Source of the DNA: Desmodesmus armatus | Taxonomy: Eukaryota; Chlorophyta; Chlorophyceae; Sphaeropleales; Scenedesmaceae | Assembly: GCA_007449985.2 (NCBI GenBank) | Contig: VIIQ02000621.1 | Location: forward strand, 248,001 to 312,000 | Direction of reading: 5' to 3' | Length of the DNA: 64,000 nucleotides | Shown: one piece after another, positions 11,092-22,520 of the stretch | Layout of the letters: each line of letters opens with the position of its first letter | Numbering within the stretch: the first letter of the stretch is position 1 | Made by a program: the position numbers and the translations under genes | Notes under the pieces: model-generated | What the model saw: the letters and a program-made list of their open reading frames with translations, nothing else | Told to the model about the DNA's origin: nothing | Database searches by the model: none

Positions 11092-13910
11092 ATGAGCAGC
11101 TTCTACCACAGCACACTGCTGGGTAATGAGGTGGGTGTGTTTTGGAATCGACAGCAGAACATTGAACATGAGCAATGCAGTTCTTTCGCTTGAGATCACC
11201 ACTGCATTTCATACTTGCCAGCTCCTTTCCCGTTCATCCAACCAGGCTGGCCAACCAACGCTCCCGCCCAGATGCATCAGTACTTTTCGGGTACAATTTG
11301 TGGGCATGAACCTTCCAAACTTACATTTACGCAATATGGTGTTTGCAGGAAGTTGTCCTGGATTGCGCTGCCTTGGCAGCCTCCATCAACCCCCTCCAGT
11401 ACCCGCTCACCTCCCACCTACCTCATTCTGCGCTGCTCAAGAGGCCGCAGCAGCCCCAGACACAGCTGCCCATACTCGAACCACCACCGCAACTATGCTT
11501 CTATGGCGCTCAGTCTGGTCCAGAGATCACCCCAGCGACTCCTGAAGGCTGTGCACCACCGCACCAGGGTGGCCACCTCAGCACACACCATGCCATAGAC
11601 ATTCCTGCGCACTACATGCGCTTCACTCCAACACCTTACGGCAGCAGTGATGATCCAAACAGCAGAGGCTCAACAGGCCAGTGGGACAAGCAGCAGCTGC
11701 CAGGCGCACAGTATGACCAACAGGCACAACAGCAAGTCAGCTACCTGGAACAGCATTTGCTTGCAGCACAGCAGACAGTGATAGACAAGTGCCATAGGCT
11801 CAGCAGCCTCAAAGCACGGCTCAGCCTGCCAACTCTGACCTCCCACCAGTATGCAGCAATGTGTCATGAGGTTCATGTGCTTGAGCGCGACACAGTGGCT
11901 GCTACCCAGCAGCTGAACAAGCTGGAGCAGCAGCTTGCAGCAGCACAGCAGCAGATGCATGGTAGCCGCCACGCTGCAGGTCCGCTCACACAGCAGCTGC
12001 AGCTGAAAGCACACCAGCAGCACCAGTCCACCCATGGGGCCTTCCAGCAGCACCACCACCAGCAGCAGCAGCAGCAGCAGCTCAACAGCAGCAGGCAGTG
12101 CAGGTCAGGCGCAGCTCTCTCTGGCACCTCTGCTGTGGCAGGAGGTATGGGTGCTCCTGCCAGCGCAGTGCTTCCTGACATTCTGCAAAGCAGACAGTTT
12201 GGGGATCGGGACACCAAGGCCTTCCCTCTTGTGCCCCTGCCTAAGCCAGCACCCCTACAAGCCTCAGTGCCTCCTGTGGGCCTGGCTGATGCACCGTCCT
12301 GGCTTGACATGCCCAAGGTCTGCGCGTCTCCCAAACACGCAGCAGCAGCAGCAGCAGCAGGGCCCAAGCCGGCAGCGGGAGCAGCAAACAGCAAGGCTGC
12401 CAACAGCCGCATATCGTCAGGGTCCCACTGCTCAGATGACCTGGCTACCCTTCCGGCAGCAGACCAGGCCGCAGTCAATGCTGCCGATGCTCCCTACACC
12501 ACACGAGAGCACAGGGTCAGCACACATGGGGAGGCACTTGCAGGAGATTGTAACAGCAGCAGCAGCGTCCTCCCACGGCACACCTCACCAGAGCGCAGGT
12601 CCAGCACACATGAGAAGGCACCTGCAAGGGATACTGACGATGACAGCAGCAGCCTTGCCCTGCCAAGCCACAGCATATGGACTGTTCCACAACACAGGGT
12701 CAGCACGCATGGTGATGCACCTGCAAGGGACAGTGACAGCAGCAGCAGCAGCAGCTGCGGCCTGCCAAATCGCAGCTCATCTGGTGGGGAGCAGCGTGCA
12801 GTTGCTTTCTTTATCAGCAGTGGCAGCTGGGGTACTGGAGGCAGCCCAAGAGCCAGCAAGGCATCCGTAGCTATAGCCCGTCCTGGCAAACTCGCTGCTG
12901 CAGATAACAGCAGGCACAACAGCTCTGCAGGACAACATATCAGTGCCACCATCACCAGCAGCAACGGCACCACCAGCAGCAACAGTAGGACTGTTGGCAG
13001 CACCATGAGCCTGGGCATTGCCAACGGCAGCAGCAGCAGAAGGGCCAACAGTAGCACGACAGCCTCACACAGGACCGTCACACCCCTGGCTAAGGCTCTT
13101 AGCAACCAGCGGTCAGCAGCAACAGCACACAGCAGCGCAGTCAACTCGTCTCCAAGCAGGCCAGCCCGCACCAGCAGCTTCAGAATGAGGTCTGCAGGCG
13201 GTGTGTCCTCCCAGGGCTTGGGCGCTGCTGCAAGCCAGTACAGCCCGAGGAGCAGCACCCATGGGGGCAGCTCTCAGGCCCCTGACAGCAGCAGTGTCAC
13301 TGCTGCTAAGTACCACTACTCAGGCAGAATCGTGAGTACTGGTGCTGTCAGCAGCAGCAGCAGTCCAGGTGACTTCACCAGCACTGGCCATGGCAGCCGC
13401 ATCAGCAGTGAGGATACCAAGCAGCATGGCAGCCAGACGGTTGGCAACAGCAGCCACAGCAGCACCGTGCGCAGTGCAGGGCGCGTCAGCAGCCCTGCCA
13501 ATAGCGCTGCAGACCCTGCTGCAGAGTTCGGAGTCAGTATGCAGCTGGCAGTCCTGCACAACACTCACCTCAGCACCCAGACAGCATTGGCATCAGACAG
13601 GACCTGTGCCAATGACCCTGCCGGGAACAGCAGTACCAACAGCCAAGGTGTTGCCGGAGGCTATCTCAGCAGCAAGCGCAGGCGCCAGCCCGGAGACTTG
13701 GCCCCCCACCTTGCCAAGCTCTGGGCCACACACTATGGCCTCATGGTTGACTGGAGGCAAGTCAGCAGCACACTCAAGAAGGGCAGGCAGGAGGTGTGGA
13801 GCGAAAGCTGGGTTGCTTGTCTGACTCTCTTGGCAAGCGAGCTGGTGAAGGGCATCGATCAAGACATACTGGGGCCCCCGTCTTGGTGTGCAGGTGCTGA
13901 TGCCGTTTGA
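11092..13910 (+). CDS. Large Gln/Ser-rich low-complexity protein, unknown function
   Basis: Proposed two-exon model: 11092-11130 (ATG AGC AGC TTC..., 13 codons, donor GTGGGT) joined in phase 0 to 11349-13910 (acceptor TTTGCAG), about 866 residues. Residues roughly 120-220 are Gln/Leu/Ala-rich with a coiled-coil look (YLEQHLLAAQQ, LNKLEQQLAAAQQQ). A Gln/His run follows, then Ser-rich disordered sequence. Around 12508-12750 is a threefold imperfect repeat built on RVSTHG(E/D)A.A.D followed by poly-Ser. The C-terminal 80 residues become ordered again after a KRRR basic patch (APHLAKLWATHYGLMVDWRQ...). No family recognised. Exon 1 is predicted only from phase and splice sites; other upstream exons are possible. 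A basic patch in a disordered protein would fit a nuclear location (inference). Confidence 0.6.
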
Positions 13911-15387
13911 CAGCACATGCGGCCAGATTGTTGGGGGTGTTGTCACAACAGCTGTGCCAAGCATGGCTGCTTGTTTCCAGGTGTTCCTGCACAGGTCCTC
14001 CTGCTGATGCAACTTGTGGTGTCACTGCAGCTAAATGCTGCAGTGTCAGCATGCATGGTGACACTCACAGCAGGAAGACTGGCTGCAGTAGGTTTTACAG
14101 GGCGTGGGTCAGAGTAGATGATAAGGGTGCGCAGGTCTGTGTAGCTGACTGTCATGTGATGGTCTTTGCAACTACCAGGCCAAGCAGCATAGCTGCCTTG
14201 TAGTGGTTGCAGCGCGACTATCTGCATGTACACTTGGGTGTTGCAGGGCAGGGTCCAACTAGGGAGGGCATCCCATTTTGGCTGCTACAGCCTGGCTGCC
14301 AGCGACAATAGTGTGCAGTGCAGCTGCAAAGAAGCGCCCTTGTGTTGTGGTGTGGCGGTCTCTGTGATGTGAACTGAATGATGAAGTGTGTGGAGGAGCC
14401 CGAAATGCTGAAAGCCGTCTTGACTGTCACGATGCGTGTAACAGTACTGGTCATGACTACAGAGCGAGTCCAAGCCAAGCAACAACAGAAGAATCAACAG
14501 GACTCACTGATGCACTCAACACATTGCAAAACAGCAACACACCACACTCAAACAGCAACGACACCTGCCCACATCCATGAACATCAGAAATGTTGTCACC
14601 ACTTCACACGAGCTCACTCAAGACTTGCTGTGCCGGAAGTACCGCAAGCATACTTCCAAAAAAAGACGGCCTTGCAACTGCCAATTCAACGGTCCGGGAT
14701 CTGTTGCAGACAAAACATGGTTGAAGCCATACATTGGTGGCGGGAACTGAAACAACCTCAAACACGCTGGTGCCAGGTGGCCAGGAGCCAACAGGTCTTC
14801 TACATTTTGAAAGTATGGTCGCACGCAGCGTTGCACGCAGCGCTGGGCCCTCACAACCCCCGTCAAAGCCAGCATGGCGCAGCATTCAACACCCACGCCA
14901 CTGGCAGTACTTGTAAGTCACAAAAACACGTTCATCTGCACACGCGTCATCTGTATATACATGGCCAATTTTGACACGCCTCCAGCATTGAGTCAACAGC
15001 AACGGCACAGCACCCACAGGTCAAAACAACCAAAGCGGCCATCATCGTGCAGCCAGAACACGTCAGGCACACCGCTCTGGACACCGCTCACACCCCCCGC
15101 CTCATCCCATGCCACAGGCAGCTTGTGCACTGCCATGTGCAGCCAGCCAAACCCATCTGACGGCAGCAGCCTGCCGTTCTGTCAACTGCGGCGCCTCTCA
15201 CGCCGCTCAAGGCCCTGCAGAGCCAGCGCCAGTCCACAAGCTGCTAGCGGCAACTGCTGCACCACCCCAGCTCCCTCGTAGCGCTCGCTGCAGCAGTCGT
15301 GCCACAAAAGCTTCTCAAGCAAGTCAGGCTGCAGCTCAGCCCGACAAGCTCAGGAACCCCCTGCATGGAGCATACAGCACTGCAGGC
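13911..15387. other. Intergenic region between convergent genes
   Basis: The plus-strand gene ends at 13910 and the minus-strand E3 ligase ends at 15388. Sense and antisense frames of 60-200 codons exist but are compositionally unremarkable and match no domain. Probably two 3' UTRs and spacer. Confidence 0.5.
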
Positions 15388-18300
15388 TCAGTAGCGCCGC
15401 CTGCTGAAGCCGCTGCACCACATCCTCGCTGCACCGCCCCTGCCTCCATAGCTCCCGGTGCCCTGGTGGTGGTTGATCCACACAGCCGTGTCCCCGTACA
15501 GCGCCTCCAGCGAGGTCCCTGCTGCGTTGTACTGATGGCTGTGCTGCGCCAGGTTAATGTAGCTGCTGCCACCTGAGGCGCCAGCAGCAGCTGCTGCACC
15601 TGCGCACAAAAACAAGGAAGTGTGCCTGACTGTCATGATGATCGTATCGTGTGTCATCAAGCGTAGTGTCTAACACACAGACGCACAGGGAACACAGCAT
15701 AGCGCATTCGCACACATGCTATCATGCTCCCAGCTCCTGGCGTATTTGGTAAGCACAACACTACAACTGCCATGGTCTGTGCAAAAACTGTGCACATGAC
15801 GGCAGGCAAAACCAAACCGTACGCCCTGCAGGAACAGCTGCTAGTTAGTGTGCATCACACCTGCACTCAAGCTCCTGTCTCTATCTCAGACACCCCAGCT
15901 GTGCCTGTGACACTGCACTGCAGGATTATTGCACATGGCCGTTTCACATGTGTGCACAGCTCACGCCATGCGATGTGCAGAAGACCCACCTGCCCCCTCA
16001 TCCGGCCAAGGCGCCCTGCAGTACACACAGGTGACCTGCTGCCCGTTGTTGCGCTTGGCTGCTGCCCATCTGTCAAAGCACTGCTTGTGCGCGTTGTTGC
16101 CGCAGGACACCTTGCACCACACCAGCGGCTCAGCACCCTCCTGCATGCAATAGGCAGCAGCGAGAAGCTTCTCAGTATGCTTCTCAGAAGCTTCTCAGTA
16201 TGCTTCTCAGAAGCTTCTCAGTATGCTTAAGCAGCTGCTCAGTATGATGACCCCAGGTCTGATGCAACGCGTCGCTACAATCGCAATCCAGTCCAGCTGA
16301 TGATATCAAGTAACCTTGTGGATGTCGGGGAGGGGAGGGGTGTGTCTGCTAGCACTACCCAACTGCCACATAAGTAGGCTCGTACAGCAGCTGCAGTGCC
16401 AACCCAGGCAGCAGTTGCTGCCCAAGCTGCATATCATCAGCACTCCCGAACAGGCACCCCTTGTCGGCTGTAGCACACGTGACGTGCTGAACACAACATA
16501 TCACACAGCAAGTCCTCAGACATCCGCTGCAAAGACAAAGGCACCATCTGCTCCCTCTACGCAGACAGGTTTCCCACGCGTTGCGCACCTCGAGCGGGCT
16601 GAAGCACACGGGGCAGTCGCCGTCTATGGGCTTTCTGTTGTTGACACTGCTGCCAGCCGCAGCAGCACCGCCTGCTGCCGCCTGCCCTGTGGCTGCCCTG
16701 TATGCCGCCAGCACGCCCTCCTCTGCCACCACGTTGGCATCCACACCCTGCGAGTGTGCACCAGACAGGATCTCCTCCACCTGCAACCAACACGCATGAA
16801 CAACATTCACACAGATGAAGAGTGTGTTTCCCACCATGTGACATCACCAGGACCGGTGGAGAGGAATTGGTGTGTACGTTGCCCACCCTTTCGTTGCAAG
16901 GATGGGGCCTGTTGTCAGCTGTGCCCCAGAAGCCTGTACACTCTGCAAATGTGCCCCACATGGAGTAAACTGCACCTGCAGATGGCATGCACCACTGCAA
17001 GAGGTGTACTAACTGCAACCTGGACAAAAACAACATTCAGTGTACATTCCAATGCGTGCCATACCCATAGCAGGACCACAACCAGCATATTGTCCCTGTT
17101 TGAGCTGTGAGGGCTGGGGTTTGATGACTGGGGATTTGAGGTTAGGGGTTTGAGGGCTGGGGAACCAGCATGGTCATCCTGCGCACCTCCTTGGTCAGCA
17201 GAGCCTTCTGCCACACCAGCGGGTTGGTTGTTGCCAGCTTCAGCACGCGCAGCATCACAAACAGGATGTGCTTGCACAGGTTGCCCTTCTCATGGTCAGG
17301 GCAGGTGCAGTGGGGGTGGCGGCTGATCTTCACCGTGTACACTGCACCCACAACCACACACAGATGGCAGTAATGGTTGGTGTACGACATGGAGCGCCCA
17401 AGGACGCAATCAGATGGAAGGCCAAGCGCACCAGCCCAAACTTATAGTGGCATCGATGGCTGAATCTGGCCATGCAGGTCAAGAAAATTCAAGCTGACAA
17501 CGTTGACCTCTGGATGAGATGCATGCAGTGATACAAGCAAGTGCAGTGCGCGCAACTTCAGCACGGGCAGCGGTGTGGAAGAAGTCATGCAAAGTTGGGC
17601 TCCCGACGCAACGCCCAGCACGCTGCACTACCGTTGCTGCTCACCGTTGGCTGTTGCGCCCAGCACGCTGCACTACCGTTGCTGCTCACCGTTGGCTGTT
17701 GCGCCCAGCACCACAAACTCCTGCGCGCGGCCGCTGGGCGCACCTGCGGGTGCCAGCTCCTTGGTGCTGATCAGGAACATCCTGTGCCCACTGCCTGCAG
17801 GACACCACACACGAAACAAGCAGCTTCGCTCAGAGGAACTGGCTTGAGAGAACGACGCCATACTGCCTGCAACAACTGCCTGCAACAAATAGCAGCTGGC
17901 TGCAAGCTTTTCTGGTCTGTAGCGCTGTGCGGTCTGCGATGTGGCGCTGGCTGGAGGTTGTGGGATTCGCACTCTGGCTACAAATGCAGCAGTGCGGCAG
18001 GCCTCACAAGCAGGGTGTGAGCGGGGCATAGCTTGGCTGCGTGCAAGGCGAGCGCCACGAGCGCTCAAGGCTTATCACAATTGATCATCAACGCAGCCAA
18101 GCTTGCCACGCTGTTGATGAAACAGCCCAGGAGGTGTTGACAAGAACTCACCCCACCACAATGCTGGCGCAGCACCCCCCCCCCCCCCCGCCCCCTCGTG
18201 CAACCTCACCTGGGAGTGCACGCTGGATGCGCTGGTACACCGCTTGGCTTGGCTGTGCTGCATAACGCACAGTCGCCCCATACTCATTTGTGCGCTTCTC

Positions 18301-18785
18301 AACTGGCTTGCGCGGCTGCTTCTGCTTTGTCTGCTTGGGGACCTCACCAGGGCTGGGCAGAGAACCGGCATGCATACAGGGCAGGATATACACATGTCAC
18401 GATCCACCACATACTTTCAAAAGGGGCCTGTGGCATGATGCCACGGGTGTATTTCAATTACAGCAAAGCAGACGTGGCCAGGGTGGCAGCAGGTGGTGCA
18501 TCAGGCCCCAGGGGTCCTTGCGGTGCACAAAGCCCAACTGCAGCCCTGCTTCCCTACACACCTGAACTCCTCATCGCAGTCTGCAGCTGCCTCTGCCTTC
18601 TTCTTTCTTCGCTTTGGGGCTGGCTTGGGTGCTGCAGCTGGTGTCTCCTCATCACTGCTCACCAGGTCCACTGTCACATAGTCCGGTTGGGCCGGCCTCT
18701 TTCGCCGCCTGGGCGCTGCAGGGGCTTCATAGTCTTCGTCATCATCAATCACGATGACCCCCCGACCAGACATGGCGCTTTCCAA
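15388..18785 (-). CDS. SWIM + RING E3 ubiquitin ligase (ZSWIM2-like)
   Basis: Predicted E3 ubiquitin ligase. Seven exons join in phase: 18562-18785, 18210-18352, 17690-17794, 17187-17341, 16589-16780, 15990-16140, 15388-15599, about 393 residues. The acidic and basic N-terminus (VIVIDDDEDYE, RRRKRP, PKRRKKK) looks like a nuclear signal. The SWIM zinc finger is CTC...CKHILFVMLRVLK (CxC...CxH). The RING starts CPVCFSPLE and, across one intron, continues CGNNAHKQCFDRWAAAKRNNG then CVYCRAPW, the arrangement of ZSWIM2 and MEKK1-type RINGs. The end of the protein (SYINLAQHS...LYGDTAVWI) is conserved-looking. Start could be Met at 18785 or 18773. ZSWIM2 of animals is longer (about 630 residues) with a second zinc finger; this one is shorter. 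A 45-bp tandem duplication copies the exon 3 donor, and short repeats occupy two introns. Confidence 0.85.
16163..16228. repeat. 23-bp tandem repeat, about 2.9 copies, in E3 ligase intron
   Basis: Units start at 16163, 16186 and 16209. Each contains the palindrome GAGAAGCTTCTC. The array lies 20-90 bases upstream (in transcript direction) of the exon that starts at 16140, where branch point and polypyrimidine tract should be. Confidence 0.85.
17111..17162 (+). other. G-rich tract, possible G-quadruplex
   Basis: Six runs of three or four G in about 52 bases (17111, 17116, 17130, 17145, 17154, 17159), with loops of 2-11 bases. It is in the E3 ligase intron, beginning about 25 bases past the donor, on the strand opposite the transcript. 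Confidence 0.6.
17613..17702. repeat. 45-bp tandem duplication across exon 3 donor of the E3 ligase
   Basis: Two identical 45-bp units (17613-17657 and 17658-17702) followed by a 9-base partial third. In transcript direction the first copy carries the end of exon 3 and its GTGAGC donor, and the second repeats the same exon end and donor inside the intron. Confidence 0.9.
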
Positions 18786-19936
18786 CGTTGTTGGGCAAGA
18801 TTAGATGTGCGAGTGATGCACGAGACTGATCAGTCAACTGTTCAGCAGTGCTTGTCCAAAGACGCGTCACTACCTGAGTGCGCCTGGATCAAATGCAAGT
18901 CTTCGGCCATGTCACATGCTGTGACGGTTGCATTCAAAATTGCACCTTGGCCAATCTGATCACCCTGCATGCAGTGTTCTGGAAGCTTGATCTGATGCAG
19001 GGTGATTATCGTCTTGTTGGGGCCGCACTCAGGCCGCAGACACAGTGACAGGCTTCTGTGCCAGCCTGGCAGCAGCAAGCGACCTGTTTCTTGCCTGTCC
19101 AACAAAACAATGCACCGGTGCATGACCTTCTAAAAGAATACTATAACTCAATTTGTTAGCATTCTGACAGTTCTGCACCCACATCCCCTGTCACACGATG
19201 CAGTGGTGACCAAAGGGTGCTCAGCTGTTGCAAGCTGGCTGTGGCCTGCACTGTCAGCATGAGTTGTCAGAGTTCTCACAACGCCAGTGTGCATATGTCA
19301 GTCATGTAGAAAGCATAACTTGCTGCCGAGTGCTTCCAATTGTTGGCACATGTTTTGTTCAACACAGTCACTGCAACTGAGTGAGCAATGCAAGCCGGCG
19401 CTGTCGCTGCATTTGCACATGATAAAATCTGTGCAGCAAGTTCCTGTACACTGTACTCGCGCTAGTGCTGGCAGAGGTGTTGTGCAGTAAATGAAACTGT
19501 TGATTAATAATAGTATAATACTGTGCTGCAGCATGCACTGCTGTGTGGATAGACACGTGTGCACATGCATGTCTGAAGGCAGGCCTAAGGCACCAACACA
19601 GCCCAACATGCTCACTGAATAGGCGTATTACAGAGAGAAGCCAGATCAAACCCGGAAAGTTTCACCCACTTACTGAATGCCCAGATGAATGCTGCAAACA
19701 TGGGTGACAACCAGACATCAGCAGCAGGTACAAAAAACACTGCCTGCAGCACACGTGCTGGAGCAGAGGGCTCTCAGCTGGGCTTTGCAACCAGAGTACT
19801 CAGCATACACATGCTAGTAACAGAATCAGCACATAACACAATGCAAAGGAACAATTTTGGGTACTTGCTGCAACACAAAACACACATTTGAAGAAACCAG
19901 CCTGCATATGCCACACTTGCAACTGATAAAGACAGC
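18786..19936. other. Intergenic region with a 12-bp inverted repeat
   Basis: Upstream of the E3 ligase start and downstream of the secreted repeat protein. A perfect 12-bp inverted repeat (18959-18970 and 18995-19006, 24-base loop) lies about 175-220 bases upstream of the E3 ligase ATG. AT-richer sequence at 19490-19520 may belong to the 3' end of the repeat-protein gene. No gene recognised. Confidence 0.5.
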
Positions 19937-21322
19937 CTAGTTGGCGTCAGCCTTCTTGGCTGCTGCCTGGGTGTTCCTCATCTCAGAAGCATTGATGCGG
20001 CTCCTGGTGGTCATGGCCATCCTGCTGAAAGCTTGAGCGACGGTGTCTGCTGCAGCGCTCATCTTGATTGTGTTCTGTTGCGCGCGGTCGACGTTGCTGT
20101 GGTCACCGTGAGCGAGCAGCACACGAGAGCGGCTGCCGACTGCCTCCAGCTGCTGCTCCCTGTTCCTGATGGAGTCAACGGCGTCGTGGAACCTGGTGCC
20201 CTCAGGCTTGCCCAGCAGCACACGAGAGCGGCTGCCAACTGCCTCCAGCTGCTGCTCCCTGTTCCTGATGGAGTCGACAGCGTCGTGGAACCTGGTGCCC
20301 TCAGGCTTACCCAGCAGCACACGGGAGCGGCTGCCAACTGCCTCCAGCTGCTGCTCCCTGTTCCTGATGGAGTCGACGGCGTCGTGGAACCTGGTGCCCT
20401 CAGGCTTGCCCAGCAGGACACGAGAGCGGCTGCCAACTGCCTCCAGCTGCTGCTCCCTGTTCCTGATGGAGTCGACAGCGTCGTGGAACCTGGTGCCCTC
20501 AGGCTTGCCCAGCAGCACACGAGAGCGGCTGCCAACTGCCTCCAGCTGCTGCTCCCTGTTCCTGATGGAGTCGACAGCGTCGTGGAACCTGGTGCCCTCA
20601 GGCTTACCCAGCAGCACACGGGAGCGGCTGCCAACTGCCTCCAGCTGCTGCTCCCTGTTCCTGATGGAGTCGACGGCGTCGTGGAACCTGGTGCCCTCAG
20701 GCTTGCCCAGCAGGACACGAGAGCGGCTGCCAACTGCCTCCAGCTGCTGCTCCCTGTTCCTGATGGAGTCGACAGCGTCGTGGAACCTGGTGCCCTCAGG
20801 CTTGCCCAGCAGGACACGAGAGCGGCTGCCAACTGCCTCCAGCTGCTGCTCCCTGTTCCTGATGGAGTCGACAGCGTCGTGGAACCTGGTGCCCTCAGGC
20901 TTGCCCAGCAGCGAACGGCCTGCAGAGGCCAGCGCAGACAGCTGGTCGTGAGTGGATTCTGGGTCGAGGTTGATGCTTGTTTTCATGTTGATGTCCTTGA
21001 CCGCGTTAAAGACGTCTGCAAAGGCGTTGTTGATGGACGCTGCTGACTTTTCTGCAGAGCTCCAAGGCTTTGGGCCTGCAGAGCATGGCAACCAACGCGC
21101 TCAGACCCAAGCAGCAACTGGCAAGCAAGGGCAGCCTCGGCGGCCTGTTCCCTAGGTAAATAGTCTTTAGTTAAACCATATTGTCGCATAAAATGGTCAG
21201 GAAATGTGCAGCCCGCTGCTTAGCGGCGTGGGCGCATTTCCCTCCTCCCACATGCACCTCATGCACTTACTGGCCATGGCGGTGGCACACAGGCCCAGGA
21301 AGACCACTGCAAAGAGCTTCAT
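19937..21322 (-). CDS. Secreted protein with eight 33-residue tandem repeats
   Basis: Two exons: 21271-21322 (MKLFAVVFLGLCATAMA, a classic signal peptide, cleavage probably after AMA) and 19937-21075, joined in phase 1 through a GTAAGT donor and CTGCAG acceptor, about 396 residues. After a unique region (KPWSSAEKSAASINNAFADVFNAV) come eight near-identical 33-residue units starting LLGKPEGTRFHDAVDSIR and ending in the basic SRSR segment; the last in protein order passes into LLAHGDHSN. The unit is strongly charged and likely helical. The unique C-terminus is about 60 residues, rich in Ala, Thr, Met and Lys/Arg. I know no such family. Repeated SRSR could be processing sites for released peptides or simply part of a helical solenoid (both inference). 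An inverted CCAAT palindrome lies 325 bases upstream of the ATG. Confidence 0.85.
20118..20910. repeat. 99-bp coding tandem array with ABC-ABC-C order
   Basis: Eight in-frame 99-bp units. Forward-strand unit boundaries (TTGCCCAGCAG or TTACCCAGCAG) occur at about 20208, 20308, 20407, 20505, 20605, 20703, 20802 and 20901. Using three marker sites (TTGCCC/TTACCC, AGCACACGAG/AGCACACGGG/AGGACACGAG, GACAGCG/GACGGCG) the inner units run A-B-C-A-B-C-C, a nested 297-bp duplication plus one extra C. Confidence 0.9.
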
Positions 21323-22520
21323 CGTAGACAAAACTGCGAGAACAGCGTCGCAAGCTTTGCTAGGGAGCAGATGGGGGGCCTGCTGAATGTGCGCTTTCGG
21401 CTGGCTCACAACGAAAACCTTAAAACGGGTCAGTGAGAGAACTTGAGTGGATGAGTATGTTGGAAGGGTGCCTTACCCGCAAAAGTGGCAAGTTGCCACC
21501 CTCGAGGGCTTGGCGTATCTGCTCGGGGTCTGCGGGAGCGTATCTCCTGGGGCTCAAACGAACGTAGCGTTCAAAGGTTGTGAAAACAGGTCTTGAGGCG
21601 TTCCAGGGCCTTCAAGCAGCAGGTTGTGTCCGGTTGGACGGGTGGACCATTGGTCACTGACCAATGGCCAGCCTGGAAGCTGGTAGTGCTGTCACAAGAC
21701 GCCGCAATAACTATACTAGCTACATCTAGTGCCTAAACAGCTCTGTGTATTACACCATCAAGCAGGTTGTGCTTTACTTGGCTCTTGGTGTGGCCAAAGA
21801 TACCCACAAGCCAGCTGGTGTACTTGTACCTTCCACTCCAAAGCCTGAAGTCTTCATTCGTCCACCCAAGATGATCGGAAGTTATGTGGTGGTTGCAATA
21901 TATGCGATCCTTACTTTGACAGCCGGTGTTGCACAAACAAGATTGCGCCCACACTACTCATGATGCATGACTAATCGGTTTTGGATATGCCGGCAGCACT
22001 GCAGGGCACACCAATCCTTTGATTGGCTGGAAAGAGGCGAAAGATAGAAACCCTTCTTGTCAATGTGATCACCTTGTAAGCCGTGTCATATCACCCTAGG
22101 CTTTCCAACTTCCACAACCACCATCCACACGATACGGTTTAACCAATGTTGCTTCATCAATGCGTCTTTCATGTAAGATGAGTACATCTCGCAGCCGTAC
22201 CCTCGGACACTGCACCAGCATGTATATGCAGACTGATGATCTGATACACATTTGATAGGCTTGGCAAGCAGGCAAGCAATGCCGCGGCTGGGCAAGCCGG
22301 TGTTGCTGGGCAAGCAAGTGTTGTATGAGCCGAAGGTGATTGGTTGAGCAATTGTACATGCTGAGCAAGCAGTAGCATCACACCTTCGACCCGTGATGTT
22401 CTCATGCTGTTTCGGCACTCTGTTTGAGCTGTGTTGCAGTTACATGGCACAGTATCATCTGGTGGCCCCGTCTGTTCTGACACCCTGCACATGCTTTCCT
22501 TGATGGTTGTTATGGTGCAG
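21323..22520. other. Intergenic region between divergent genes
   Basis: Promoter side of the secreted repeat protein (minus) and of the first zinc-cluster paralogue (plus). Only short frames, none recognisable. The first exon(s) of the paralogue may be hidden in the right part (22000-22500). Confidence 0.5.
21647..21667. promoter_or_regulatory. Inverted CCAAT palindrome
   Basis: CCATTGGTCA, one central C, then TGACCAATGG: a perfect 10-bp inverted repeat with ATTGG and CCAAT facing each other. It lies 325 bases upstream of the ATG of the secreted repeat protein. Known CCAAT/NF-Y chemistry makes a promoter role plausible; function is inferred. Confidence 0.45.

Noticed and set aside
15109..15576. 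155-codon plus-strand frame
   Set aside because: Opposite strand to the last exon of the E3 ligase, which is supported by phase and domain.
20118..20910. CRISPR-like regular repeats
   Set aside because: Units are contiguous 99-bp coding repeats with no spacers, in a eukaryotic gene.
20033..21046. Long repetitive plus-strand frames over the 99-bp array
   Set aside because: They exist only because a 99-bp unit is divisible by three in all frames; only the minus frame has a signal peptide, phase-consistent splicing and unique ends.
21745..21963. 72-codon plus-strand frame with a hydrophobic end
   Set aside because: No start context, splice partner or family; probably chance.
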